Shown here: one piece after another, positions 50,021-62,812 of the stretch
Position numbering within the stretch: the first letter of the stretch is position 1
How the letters are laid out: the number at the start of each line of letters is the position of its first letter
Source of the DNA: Achromobacter spanius
GTDB taxonomy: Bacteria; Pseudomonadota; Gammaproteobacteria; Burkholderiales; Burkholderiaceae_B
DNA length: 64,000 bases
Direction of reading: 5' to 3'
Assembly: GCF_002812705.1 (NCBI RefSeq)
Contig: NZ_CP025030.1
Location: 496,001-560,000 of the forward strand
Notes under the pieces: model-generated
What the model was told of the DNA's origin: nothing
What the model saw: only the letters and a program-made list of their open reading frames with translations
Databases searched by the model: none
Translations under genes and position numbers: made by a program

Positions 50021-51847
50021 ATGGCCCTCGCTACCCTCATCACCCTTACCGACATCCAGCTCGCCTATGGGCACCACCCGTTGCTGGATCACGCCGATTT
50101 CGCCATCCAGGCCGGCGAGCGCATTGGCCTCATCGGCCGCAACGGCGCCGGCAAGTCGTCGCTGCTGAGGCTGCTTGACGGCCGCACCGTCCCCGACGAT
50201 GGCGACATCGCCCGCAGCTCGGGGCTGCGCGTGGCCACGGTCGAACAAGAACCGGAACTGGATGAAAACGCCACGGTGTACGACGTCGTCTGCAACGTGG
50301 AAGACGACCACGAAGATTGGCAGCGCCCGTCGCGCGTGCGCGCGATGCTGGAAAAGCTGGGCCTGCCGGCGGGCGTGCAAATCGCAGGGTTGTCGGGCGG
50401 CACGCGCAAGCGCGTGGCCCTGGCGCGCGCGCTGGTCGAGGAGCCCGATCTGCTGCTGCTGGACGAGCCCACCAACCATCTCGACTTCGAAGGCATTGCG
50501 TGGCTGGAAGAGATGCTGCGCAGTTGGCGTGGCGCGGCAGTGATCATCACCCACGACCGCCGATTCCTGGACGCAGTCACCACCCGCATCGTCGAACTCG
50601 ACCGCGGCCGCCTGCTGAGCTTCCCGGGCAACTTTTCGCAATGGCAAGAACGCAAAGCCCAATGGCTGGAATCGGAACGCCTGGAGCAGGCCCGCTTTGA
50701 CAAGCTGCTGGCGCAAGAAGAGGTGTGGATTCGCAAGGGCGTCGAAGCCCGCCGCACCCGTAACGAAGGCCGCGTGCGCCGTTTGGAAAGCCTGCGGGTC
50801 CAGCGCGCCGAACGCCGCGAGCGCATCGGCGACGTCTCTTTAGCGCTGGCCGAAGGTCAACGCTCGGGCAAGCTGGTAGCCGAACTTGAACACGTGGGCA
50901 AGACGTTCGGCGACAAGATCGTGGTGGACGACTACACCACGACCATCCTGCGCGGCGACCGCATCGGCATCATCGGCCCCAACGGCGCGGGCAAGACCAC
51001 GCTGCTCAAGCTCATCCTGGGCGAGATGCAACCCGACACCGGCACCACCCGCCTCGGCACCAACGTGGCGGTCGCGTATTTTGATCAGATGCGCGCGCAG
51101 TTGGATGAAGAGGCCTCGCTGGTGGACATCATCAGCCCGGGCAGCGAATGGGTTGAAATCGGCGGCACACGCAAGCACGTGATGACCTACCTGGGCGACT
51201 TCCTGTTCTCCCCGGCCCGGGCCGGCTCGCCCGTCCGCAGCTTATCTGGCGGCGAACGCGCGCGCCTGTTGCTGGCCCGATTGTTCGCCCGCCCGGCAAA
51301 CGTGCTGGTGCTGGACGAGCCCACCAACGACCTCGACATCGAAACGCTGGAGCTTCTGGAAGAACTGCTGCAGGAATACGCCGGCACGGTGCTGCTTGTC
51401 AGCCACGACCGCGCGTTCCTGAATAACGTCGTCACGCAGACGATCGCGTATGAAGGCAACGGCCGCTGGCGCGATTATGTCGGCGGATATGATGAATGGG
51501 TCGCCCAGCGTCCCGCTCCCGCCACCACGTCGCCCGACGAGGATGCAGCATCCAAGCCTGTGGACGAAGGCGCGGCACGCGCCAAAGTTGCCCGCGCCAA
51601 GCCGGCCAAGGCCAGCAAGATCAACGCGTGGGATTTGCGCGAACTCGAAGGTCTTCCCGATGCCATCGCCGCACTCGAAGCGAAGCAGGTCGAGCTGGCC
51701 GGCAAGTTGGCGGACGGTAGCCTCTACCGCGAAGCGCCAGCAGAAGTGGATCGCATCAACGGCGAACTCGCCAAACTGGAAAGCGAACTAGAAGAGAAGT
51801 TCGCCCGCTGGGAACTGCTGGAAGCGCGCCGCGACGGCACGCTCTAG
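50021..51847 (+). CDS. uup: ABC-F ATPase Uup
   Basis: 608 residues from the ATG at 50021 (MALATLITLTDIQLAYGHHPLLDHADF). Two ABC domains without membrane parts are present: Walker A GRNGAGKSS and GPNGAGKTT, Walker B LLLLDEPTNHLDF and VLVLDEPTNDLDI, and a linker between them. A C-terminal coiled coil (WDLRELEGLPDAIAALEAKQVELAG) marks the Uup branch of ABC-F, which in E. coli acts on ribosomes and on transposon excision. The frame extends upstream into rnpB, but only the start at 50021 fits. Confidence 0.9.
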   Translation: MALATLITLTDIQLAYGHHPLLDHADFAIQAGERIGLIGRNGAGKSSLLRLLDGRTVPDDGDIARSSGLRVATVEQEPELDENATVYDVVCNVEDDHEDWQRPSRVRAMLEKLGLPAGVQIAGLSGGTRKRVALARALVEEPDLLLLDEPTNHLDFEGIAWLEEMLRSWRGAAVIITHDRRFLDAVTTRIVELDRGRLLSFPGNFSQWQERKAQWLESERLEQARFDKLLAQEEVWIRKGVEARRTRNEGRVRRLESLRVQRAERRERIGDVSLALAEGQRSGKLVAELEHVGKTFGDKIVVDDYTTTILRGDRIGIIGPNGAGKTTLLKLILGEMQPDTGTTRLGTNVAVAYFDQMRAQLDEEASLVDIISPGSEWVEIGGTRKHVMTYLGDFLFSPARAGSPVRSLSGGERARLLLARLFARPANVLVLDEPTNDLDIETLELLEELLQEYAGTVLLVSHDRAFLNNVVTQTIAYEGNGRWRDYVGGYDEWVAQRPAPATTSPDEDAASKPVDEGAARAKVARAKPAKASKINAWDLRELEGLPDAIAALEAKQVELAGKLADGSLYREAPAEVDRINGELAKLESELEEKFARWELLEARRDGTL

Positions 51848-51891
51848 GCAACGCCGCTATATATATAGGCACACCGAAAAAGACGGCGCGG

Positions 51892-51931
51892 CAAAAGAAA
51901 CGGGGTGGACGGCATGATGCCGTCCACCCCG
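51892..51931 (-). terminator. Terminator of the M20-pyrC unit
   Basis: A perfect 14-bp stem (CGGGGTGGACGGCA/TGCCGTCCACCCCG, loop TGA) is followed on the minus strand by TTTCTTTTGC. It is convergent with uup and could limit uup transcripts as well. Confidence 0.85.
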
Positions 51932-51973
51932 TTCACATTAGTGGTCCCGCCGTCAGACCCCGCGTCTAGCGAC

Positions 51974-53038
51974 TCAAGCGTGCGCCCGCCACGCCAATGC
52001 TTCACCCGCGGCGAGCGGCACCAGCGTCGTATTGCCGAAGGCCAGCTCTTCAGGAACCTGATAGGTCTCACGCGCAAGCGTCAGCGTACCGGTGTTGCGC
52101 GGCAGGCCATAGAAGTCGGGGCCATGAAAGCTTGCAAAGCCTTCCAGCTTGTCCAGTTTGCCCACGGCGTCAAAGGCGGTCGCGTAGAGCTCCATCGCGT
52201 GCAGCGCCGTGTAGCAACCCGCGCAACCGCAGGCATGCTCTTTCAGACCACGCGCATGGGGCGCGCTGTCGGTGCCCAGGAAAAAACGCGGACTGCCGCT
52301 AGTCGCGGCCTCAACCAAGGCCAGGCGATGCGTCTCGCGCTTCAGGATCGGCAGGCAGTACCAATGTGGACGCACACCGCCCTGGAAAATTGCGTTGCGG
52401 TTGTACAGCATGTGCTGCGGCGTGATGGTCGCGGCGGTCGGCCCTTCGGCATCGCGCACATATTCCGCGCCTTCTTTTGTCGTGATGTGTTCGAACACCA
52501 CCTTCAAGGCCGGAAACGCGCGGCGCAACGGCTTCATGACACGCTCTACGAAAATGGCCTCGCGGTCGAACACGTCAATCGCCGGATCGGTGACTTCACC
52601 GTGCACCAGCAGCGGCATCCCGCATTTCTCCAAGGCTTCCAGCGCCTTGGTGCACTTGCCCAGCAAGTCCGTAACGCCAGCATCCGAATTAGTCGTGGCG
52701 CCTGCCGGATAGAGCTTTACCGCGTAGACCTGGCCGGACGCATGCGCGGTACGGATCTCTTCGGCAGACGTGTTGTCGGTCAGATAAAGCGTCATCAGCG
52801 GCGTGAAGGCATCCGGATTTCCGCCGGCCTTGCGCAACGCTTGAAGGATGCGATCCCGGTAGGCCAGTGCCTGCTCGGTGGTTGTCACCGGCGGCTTCAA
52901 ATTCGGCATGATGATGGCACGTGCGAACTGCCGTGCGGTATCCGCCACCACTGCCTCCAGCGCCGCGCCATCGCGCAAGTGCAGGTGCCAATCGTCCGGG
53001 CGGGTGATCGTGAACTGAGTCGTGCTTTGAGTAGACAT
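51974..53038 (-). CDS. pyrC: Dihydroorotase PyrC
   Basis: 354 residues of the single-domain type found in E. coli. Metal motif [10 protein letters not shown] (H-x-H) is near residue 18, the carboxylated lysine is in [14 protein letters not shown], and later histidines are in LVHGEV, VFEHIT and [10 protein letters not shown]. It closes carbamoyl-aspartate to dihydroorotate in pyrimidine synthesis. It starts 12 bases after the M20 hydrolase gene, so they share a transcript. Confidence 0.96.
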   Translation of the reverse strand: MSTQSTTQFTITRPDDWHLHLRDGAALEAVVADTARQFARAIIMPNLKPPVTTTEQALAYRDRILQALRKAGGNPDAFTPLMTLYLTDNTSAEEIRTAHASGQVYAVKLYPAGATTNSDAGVTDLLGKCTKALEALEKCGMPLLVHGEVTDPAIDVFDREAIFVERVMKPLRRAFPALKVVFEHITTKEGAEYVRDAEGPTAATITPQHMLYNRNAIFQGGVRPHWYCLPILKRETHRLALVEAATSGSPRFFLGTDSAPHARGLKEHACGCAGCYTALHAMELYATAFDAVGKLDKLEGFASFHGPDFYGLPRNTGTLTLARETYQVPEELAFGNTTLVPLAAGEALAWRAHA

Positions 53039-53050
53039 GGAAAGGGCTTC

Positions 53051-54244
53051 TTATTCTGCCAACGGCATGCCCCGTTCTGCCAGCGCGCAAAACATCGCGC
53101 TGCCCAGGGGAATGACCGCATCGTTGAAATCAAAATGGGAGTTGTGCAGGACGCAGCCCGACTCGGCGCCACCTTGGCCCAGGCGGAAATACGCGCCCGG
53201 CTTGCTCTGCAACATGAACGAGAAATCTTCGGAGCCCATCGAGGGCACCAGGTCACGCACCACGTTTTCCTTGCCGATCATTTCGGTGGCGATATCGGCC
53301 ACAAGGTTAGCGTGCTGCGGCGTATTGAGAGTGGCGGGATAGATGCGCTCGTATATCAATTCGGCCGTGCCGCCAAACGCGCTCGCGATAGCGGTGACCA
53401 GCTCGCGCATGCGCGTCTCAACCATCTCCTGGACGGATTTGCGGAATGTGCGCACAGTGCCCACCAGCTTGGCCTCGCGCGGGATCACGCTCATCGCACC
53501 GGGGTGTCCAGCCTGCATCGAGCCAATCGACACCACTGCCGAATCCAGCGGGTTCACGTTACGCGACACAATGGTCTGCAATGCGGTGATGATCTGCCCG
53601 GCGATAGTCACCGGGTCGATCGTCTGGTATGGATGCGCGCCGTGGCCGCCACGTCCGGTGATCTGGATTTCAAAGCGATCGGCCGCCGCCATCATCGGCC
53701 CCGGATTGATGCCGATGGTACCGGGCCGCAGCCCGGGCCAATTGTGCAGGGCATAGATCGCATCACATGGAAACGTGTCGAAAAGACCATCCTCCAGCAT
53801 GGCGCGCGCTCCGCCGCGCCCTTCTTCCGCAGGCTGAAAAATCAGGACGGCGGTGCCGTCGAAATTACGCGTCTGCGCCAGATACTTGGCTGCCCCGATC
53901 AACACCGCGGTATGACCATCGTGCCCGCATCCGTGCATCAAGCCAGGCTTGGTCGACTTATGACCAAAGTCATTGTCTTCGGTCATGGGCAAGGCATCCA
54001 TGTCGGCGCGCAGGCCGATCATGCGGCCGCTATCGCAGCGCCGGCCGCGGATCACGCCCACCACACCGGTCTTGCCGATCCCGCGGTGCACTTCGATCCC
54101 CAACGCCTCCAGCGCGCCCGCCACGATGCCGGACGTGCGGACTTCTTCAAAACCGAGTTCGGGATGAGCATGCAAATCGCGCCGCAGCGCCGTCAATTCG
54201 TCATGAAAAAGCCGAATTGATTCCAAAGCAGATCGTGCGTACAT
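53051..54244 (-). CDS. M20 family amidohydrolase (second copy)
   Basis: 397 residues, a paralogue of the gene at 11695-12891. Motifs are RRDLHAHPELGFEE, GLRADMDALPM, HGCGHDGHTAVLIG, QPAEEGRGGARAM and MGSEDFSFMLQ. It is predicted to split N-acyl amino acids. It is the first gene of a two-gene unit with pyrC, but no direct pathway link is known; N-carbamoyl or N-acyl substrates are possible and unproven. Confidence 0.88.
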   Translation of the reverse strand: MYARSALESIRLFHDELTALRRDLHAHPELGFEEVRTSGIVAGALEALGIEVHRGIGKTGVVGVIRGRRCDSGRMIGLRADMDALPMTEDNDFGHKSTKPGLMHGCGHDGHTAVLIGAAKYLAQTRNFDGTAVLIFQPAEEGRGGARAMLEDGLFDTFPCDAIYALHNWPGLRPGTIGINPGPMMAAADRFEIQITGRGGHGAHPYQTIDPVTIAGQIITALQTIVSRNVNPLDSAVVSIGSMQAGHPGAMSVIPREAKLVGTVRTFRKSVQEMVETRMRELVTAIASAFGGTAELIYERIYPATLNTPQHANLVADIATEMIGKENVVRDLVPSMGSEDFSFMLQSKPGAYFRLGQGGAESGCVLHNSHFDFNDAVIPLGSAMFCALAERGMPLAE

Positions 54245-54391
54245 AGGACGTTACAGAATGGCGTGATAGAGGGGACGATCTACGCATTTTAGTTGCTACA
54301 GAGGATAAATGCCTTTGTCTTTACCAGAGAGACACGTTATGCTCCGGCCGCAGGACAATTTTTCCAACAGCCAGAGAAGGAGCGCCGCATT

Positions 54392-54670
54392 ATGGCCACA
54401 ACCTCCAAACCCGCGACCGCGCGCAAGCCGAACGCTGCATTCATGAAGCCCCTGACCCCCAGCGCCGAATTGGCCGCTGTCATCGGCTCGGAAGCCGTGC
54501 CGCGTACCGAGGTCACCAAGAAGATCTGGGAATACATCAAGAAGCACAACCTGCAAGATGCCAGCAACAAGCGCAACATCAACGCCGATGCCAAGCTGCG
54601 TCCGATCTTTGGCAAGGATCAGGTCACGATGTTCGAACTGACCAAGTTGGTCAACGCACATCTGAAGTAA
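54392..54670 (+). CDS. SWIB/MDM2 domain protein
   Basis: 92 residues from the ATG at 54392 (MATTSKPATARKPNAAF), with GGAG about ten bases upstream. A basic tail of ~18 residues precedes a complete SWIB domain (FMKPLTPSAELAAVIGSEAVPRTEVTKKIWEYIKKHNLQD...MFELTKLVNAHLK). SWIB domains are known mainly from eukaryotic chromatin remodellers, but short versions occur in chlamydiae and many proteobacteria, where they are thought to be nucleoid-associated. The longer frame to 54293 has no domain support. Confidence 0.88.
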   Translation: MATTSKPATARKPNAAFMKPLTPSAELAAVIGSEAVPRTEVTKKIWEYIKKHNLQDASNKRNINADAKLRPIFGKDQVTMFELTKLVNAHLK

Positions 54671-55081
54671 GCAGGCAAAGGGCGTACCCCGTACGTCCCT
54701 GCCTCGTGGATTGTCGCGATGCCCTGGCTTTTCGCCGGGCTAGCTCACTACCTTCGCACCACCTTCACGCATCCGCCATTCTCGGCGCGCAACATACCAG
54801 TCCACACCTTGTGGAGGCGGCAAAGCACCGTCTTGCTGTCGCCCTGATCTTTTCGATCTCCCGCTGGCGCCACGCTTCTTCAGTTCCCGCAAAACATATT
54901 GGCTCTCGCCACAGCTCGGCTGGCACCTGCATGTGCATCCAGCAGCAAAGGCACGCTCACGCCCTTGAAGGCACCACCACGCGCTACCCAAGTTGCACGC
55001 AAAAGACCCCATGCCCTGCCACGGCGCATCGTCTCAAGGCATTCTGGCGAACGTGACCGGCCCCGCAGTTGCAGGCACGAG
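54671..55081. other. Gene-free region after the SWIB gene
   Basis: About 410 bases. An imperfect hairpin (GGGCGTAC with GTACGTCCC, around 54680-54710) lies just after the SWIB stop. Open frames up to ~115 codons occur but have no recognisable domain, ribosome site or coding bias. A small RNA cannot be excluded. Confidence 0.55.
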
Positions 55082-55107
55082 AAAAAGCCGGCATCTCTGC
55101 CGGCTTT
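55082..55107 (-). terminator. Terminator of the small membrane protein gene
   Basis: Stem AAAGCCGGCA/TGCCGGCTTT (55084-55093 with 55098-55107, loop TCTC), with five A on the plus strand at 55082-55086, i.e. a T-run on the minus strand. It lies 29 bases past the gene's stop. Confidence 0.8.
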
Positions 55108-55136
55108 CCATTTGCCTCAAGGGCTGTCTCTACAGG

Positions 55137-55502
55137 TCAAGCGTACGTGGTCGGTGCGCCACCATCCAGCAACGCCAACCAACCCTTAATCAACCGGTAC
55201 AGCACCCACACAACGGTCGCGATCAGGCTGATCCAGCCAATGAAGATATAGATGGCAATTGCGCTGATGGCCAGCCACAACATCGCCCACCAAAATGTGC
55301 GCAGCATCCAGTCGAAGTGGGAGGCGTATACGGTACCGGCAGCGTCCGAACGTTTCACGTACATCAGCACCACGGCGGCCAATGTCGCAATGCCCAGAAT
55401 TCCACTCGTCAAAAAGCCCAAGGCGAATAAACCGTAAGCCACATGGGTCAGTGTGCGAAGGTCTAACGTTGTACCGGGCAAAGGGGTCTGGGGATCACTC
55501 AC
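55137..55502 (-). CDS. DUF4870-like small membrane protein
   Basis: 121 residues from a GTG at 55502 (VSDPQTPLPGTTLDLRTLTHVAYGLFALGFLTSG), with GGAG seven bases upstream. Three hydrophobic segments are at ~22-50, ~72-95 and ~95-112. The pattern fits the DUF4870/Tic20-like family of inner-membrane proteins of unknown role. An in-frame extension to 55556 is polar and lacks a ribosome site. It stands alone between the SWIB gene and the rRNA operon. Confidence 0.78.
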   Translation of the reverse strand: MSDPQTPLPGTTLDLRTLTHVAYGLFALGFLTSGILGIATLAAVVLMYVKRSDAAGTVYASHFDWMLRTFWWAMLWLAISAIAIYIFIGWISLIATVVWVLYRLIKGWLALLDGGAPTTYA

Positions 55503-55667
55503 GATAACGCTCCAACGAATTGACTCGGTCAATCTTACCGCACAAAACAGGCCCATCTACGGGCGTTGTTATTTCGGCACAATCAGCATTGGCGCGGGTT
55601 GCAGCCTGATTGACGAGGCGGCGGCGTATGAGTTTTGCCGACCGGTACGAGCCTGCTTCGCCAAAGA

Positions 55668-55698
55668 CAAAGCCCCGCCGGTTCCCGGCGGGGCTTTG
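55668..55698 (-). terminator. Terminator after the distal 5S rRNA
   Basis: A 14-bp stem (CAAAGCCCCGCCGG/CCGGCGGGGCTTTG, loop TTC) lies 10 bases past the second 5S gene on the minus strand and is followed by TCTTTGGC. It ends the rRNA operon. Confidence 0.8.
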
Positions 55699-55708
55699 CG
55701 ATATAAGA

Positions 55709-55822
55709 GCTTAACGATGACCTACTTTCACAGACGTCCGTCCACTATCATCGGCGCGAAGGCGTTTCACTGTCCTGTTCGGGATGGGAAGGAGTGGTAC
55801 CACCTTGCTATGGTCGTTAAGC
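55709..55822 (-). rRNA. rrf: 5S rRNA, distal extra copy
   Basis: 114 nt. The core is identical to the 5S gene at 56003-56116. The terminal helix differs at two base pairs, each changed on both strands of the stem (GCTTAACGA/TCGTTAAGC here, GCCTGACGA/TCGTCAGGC there), so pairing is kept. It lies after a terminator, so its expression depends on read-through or on a promoter between 55823 and 55961 that I cannot define. Confidence 0.93.
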
Positions 55823-55961
55823 GTAACTGCTTGAACGGTTGACTGATGCGTCAACCCTTCGAATTTTGGGTACTGCCTGGCATTGCACGAACACACACCA
55901 CAACCGTGATCGCAGCCACTACATGCAACCACACGTGCGTCTGTTCTCACTTATATAAAAC

Positions 55962-55991
55962 AAAACCCCACAGGATCACCTGTGGGGTTTT
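55962..55991 (-). terminator. Terminator between the two 5S genes
   Basis: A perfect 13-bp stem (AAAACCCCACAGG/CCTGTGGGGTTTT, loop ATCA). On the minus strand it is followed by G then TTTTATATAAG. It is 11 bases past the first 5S gene. Confidence 0.88.
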
Positions 55992-56002
55992 GCGCAATAA
56001 AA

Positions 56003-56116
56003 GCCTGACGATGACCTACTTTCACAGACGTCCGTCCACTATCATCGGCGCGAAGGCGTTTCACTGTCCTGTTCGGGATGGGAAGGAGTGGTACCACCTT
56101 GCTATGGTCGTCAGGC
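56003..56116 (-). rRNA. rrf: 5S rRNA, operon copy
   Basis: 114 nt on the minus strand. It is bounded by the helix-I arms GCCTGACGA and TCGTCAGGC and contains the usual GATGGTAGTG and CCCATCCCGAACAG type segments (seen reversed on the plus strand). It follows 23S after a 203-base spacer (56117-56319) that holds no tRNA gene. Confidence 0.96.
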
Positions 56117-56319
56117 GTAACGGGTTGAGCGGCTGCGGGTTAGCGCAACGGCTCCAATCTTGGAAGAAACACAACGTGTGGGTGACCAGAGGCAAGCTCG
56201 ATGATCACGCACAAGGGGTATGTAATTGGTGTTGGCTGGCTGCTGACGGTGCAGCCAGATTTTGTATTGAACGACACTTGGAACGCTATATCACCAGGTC
56301 AATAACCATCAGTGTTATA

Positions 56320-59204
<2,885 letters not shown>

Positions 59205-59546
59205 TATAACGCTGTAGGCTATAGGACCTGAGTATTAGCGTTTGTGCCGTTCATAAGTTTCAAAGCAGTCTGAGGTTATTCACCTCAGTCTTGAGAACTT
59301 GGAACAAAATAATGCAATCACAACCCGTACTTATTTTCTTCAGCTTGCGCCGAGTACTTAATAAGTACATTTCGTTGTGCTTCTTCCAGATTGTTAAAGA
59401 ACGAATATAGCTGTTGAGTAAAACCCAACGCATAGCGCTGCAAGCAGCGCTATGCGTTAACTTCTACGCCAGGCCAATCAATATTGACCCCAGCTACAAA
59501 AAACAACCGATAAGAGTGGACGCTTAACACGAGCACTTAAGCTCTG
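59205..59546 (-). other. 16S-23S spacer without tRNA genes
   Basis: About 342 bases. I find no tRNA cloverleaf on either strand, although spacers in this group often carry tRNA-Ile and tRNA-Ala. It holds a perfect 14-bp hairpin (59427-59440 with 59445-59458, loop CAAG) and a boxA-like GTTCTTTAACAA (minus, 59391-59402) that would support antitermination into 23S. Confidence 0.8.
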
Positions 59547-61077
<1,531 letters not shown>

Positions 61078-61294
61078 AATCTCTGTATTTGTTTCGTATT
61101 CTTGGTCCGAATAAATCCGAACCAGGTCATACGTCGCTACTCAAAGGAAGTGAGGTATGTTCTTAAACTTGACGTCTAAGGTACTTCACTTCTAGTGAGC
61201 ACTTGATTTCATTGTGCTTGTGATAAAGCCAGGATTTAACTCCCAACTTGATCACAGTGCATCGCATCAAGCGCCCACACTTATCGGTTGTTTA

Positions 61295-61308
61295 ATTGTT
61301 AAAGAGCG
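61295..61308 (-). promoter_or_regulatory. boxA antitermination signal of the rRNA leader
   Basis: GCTCTTTAACAATT on the minus strand, ~110 bases downstream of the main promoter and ~218 bases before 16S. It matches the bacterial boxA consensus bound by NusB/NusE. Confidence 0.8.
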
Positions 61309-61416
61309 GTACTGCTAAATTCTGTACTACCAACTTCTTGCTACCTACTGAACCCGCCAGCTTCGCTGCGGCTTTCGCCTTGCGTCGCTTGCTGTTTTCA
61401 GCAGCAGAGAGGCGAG

Positions 61417-61445
61417 ATTATGAAGAAGTTTTTATCGCTTGTCAA
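61417..61445 (-). promoter_or_regulatory. Main rRNA operon promoter
   Basis: TTGACA (61440-61445) and CATAAT (61417-61422) with a 17-base spacer on the minus strand. A GC-rich CTCGCC stretch follows the -10, as in stringently controlled rRNA promoters. It is ~340 bases upstream of 16S. Confidence 0.8.
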
Positions 61446-61579
61446 GTCAGCTTCGTTCGCTTTCGCGCCACCGCTTTCTTGCTTGCGACCTCTTCAGGTC
61501 ACCCTCCCTTAGCAGCTATCGAAACATCAGAACACCCATTCGGGTTAACCCTAAGTTTTCGGCAACTGCCAAGCCTGAA

Positions 61580-61609
61580 ACTATAACACAACTTTTGCAG
61601 ATTATGCAA
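61580..61609 (-). promoter_or_regulatory. Upstream rRNA promoter, module 1
   Basis: TATAGT (61580-61585) with TTGCAT (61604-61609) 18 bases upstream on the minus strand. It lies in a ~50-bp segment closely repeated at 61763-61815. Confidence 0.55.
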
Positions 61610-61762
61610 CCGGCTCTTGCCTAATTTGCATCCTATCTTGCAACCCCGCCGCTCGCTTGCGCTTTGCGTTGGCTCTGGAATCCAGAGGTTGGTTACTGAA
61701 CCAGGTGGCTCGCAATATTTATCCGGGTAAACCCTGAATCAGCATCACCAGCCAAGCCCAAG

Positions 61763-61792
61763 ACTATAGCACAATTTTTGCAGATTGCGCAA
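61763..61792 (-). promoter_or_regulatory. Upstream rRNA promoter, module 2
   Basis: TATAGT (61763-61768) with TTGCGC (61787-61792) 18 bases upstream on the minus strand. It is the second copy of the repeated module. A further TATAGT at 61971-61976 follows the same pattern but has no clear -35. Confidence 0.5.
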
Positions 61793-61815
61793 CTGGCTTT
61801 TGCCTGATTTGCTGC

Positions 61816-62179
61816 AATCCTTGCAATAACCGCTTGGCTGCCGGCATAACTATCTGCTGGCTGCTTTGCGGCAGGCCGGGGAAGGTTTCCTTGCGGATCG
61901 CTTGCCGGTTGACCTGTTGCGCTTGCTTGGCTTCGCGATTCAAAAACTGCCTGAACTGCGAAGGAGCGAGACTATAGCACGGAAATTTCGACTAAGGGCT
62001 CCACATGACACCCATTTTTCACAAAGATGAAGATTTATAGGGACGCACCCTTTCAAGAAAGGCGTGCACCTATATATGGAGGTGCGCCGGTAGCACCACG
62101 AACGTGGGCAGGCCCTCTATATATAGAGCACACCACTTCCTATATAGAACACACCACTCCCCCATCTCCGCCCCCAATG
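61816..62179. other. Gene-free region between the rRNA promoters and the Lrp-type gene
   Basis: AT-richer than its neighbours. It holds a TATAGT element at 61971-61976, a short palindrome CTATATATGGAGG-type stretch near 62070, and two 21-bp tandem units at 62120-62161. No coding frame is supported. Confidence 0.6.
62120..62161. repeat. 21-bp tandem repeat beside the Lrp-type gene
   Basis: TATATAGAGCACACCACTTCC (62120-62140) is followed directly by TATATAGAACACACCACTCCC (62141-62161), two mismatches. It ends 18 bases past the stop codon of the minus-strand regulator. A related CTATATATATAGGCACACC lies at ~51857, after uup. Confidence 0.7.
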
Positions 62180-62656
62180 TCAAAGCCTTAGCTCGGTCGT
62201 TTCCTTGATCTGCTGTAACGCGAAGAAGGAACGCATATCCACGACGGCGGGGTGGCGCATCAGCGTGTCCATGGCGAATCGGGAAAAGTGCGCCAGGTCG
62301 GCCACCTGGATTCGAAGCAGATAGTCCATATCGCCGGACATTGCATAGCACTCCACCACTTCAGGCCAAAGCTGCACGTCGCGCGCGAAGTCGCTCATTG
62401 GCGCGTGACTGGAGCCGCTATGCTTGTTCAGGCGGATGTTGACGTAGGCCAGCAGACCGAGCCCGACTTTCTCAGCGTCGATCAGCGCTACGTACTTTTT
62501 GATATAGCCCTTCTCTTCCAGTCGGCGCACCCGCCGCAAGCAGGGGCTGGGCGACAGCGACACGCGGTCGGCCAATTCCTGGTTGCTAAGGCGTCCATCG
62601 CGCTGCAGTTCGGCCAGAATCCTTAGATCTGTCCTATCAAGCTCGATATCAGACAT
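62180..62656 (-). CDS. Lrp/AsnC family regulator divergent from hppD
   Basis: 158 residues from the ATG at 62656 (MSDIELDRTDLRILAELQRDGRLSNQELADRVSLSPSPCLRRVRRL), with AGGG seven bases upstream. The helix-turn-helix is at ~18-50 and the RAM ligand domain ends in SFFALQQIKETTELRL. It faces hppD across 156 bases, so control of tyrosine breakdown is likely but not shown. ATGs at 62677 and 62686 are possible weaker starts. Confidence 0.9.
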   Translation of the reverse strand: MSDIELDRTDLRILAELQRDGRLSNQELADRVSLSPSPCLRRVRRLEEKGYIKKYVALIDAEKVGLGLLAYVNIRLNKHSGSSHAPMSDFARDVQLWPEVVECYAMSGDMDYLLRIQVADLAHFSRFAMDTLMRHPAVVDMRSFFALQQIKETTELRL

Positions 62657-62812
62657 TTTTTGCCCTTGAATTTTCATATACGGCAATATTATTGCTCAAA
62701 TAGGGCACTCCGACGCCATGTTTGCAATTGTCTGCTCGTCGATCCTACCTACAATCTTCTTCTAGACTTGAATAACAAGTCGTCCTGAAAAACGATGCAA
62801 GGGAGCAGACTT

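Larger units (their letters stand above)
61580..61815. repeat. Two similar promoter modules upstream of the rRNA operon
   Basis: The segment starting ACTATAACACAACTTTTGCA (61580-61632) is repeated, diverged, at 61763-61815 (ACTATAGCACAATTTTTGCA). Similarity extends ahead of each copy through CGGGT-AACCCT and GCCAAGCC. Each copy carries a -10 and a -35 candidate in the same places. Confidence 0.7.

Noticed and set aside
59205..59546. tRNA-Ile/tRNA-Ala in the rRNA spacer
   Set aside because: No cloverleaf, T-loop TTCGA or GCTC/GAGC D-arm is present on either strand.
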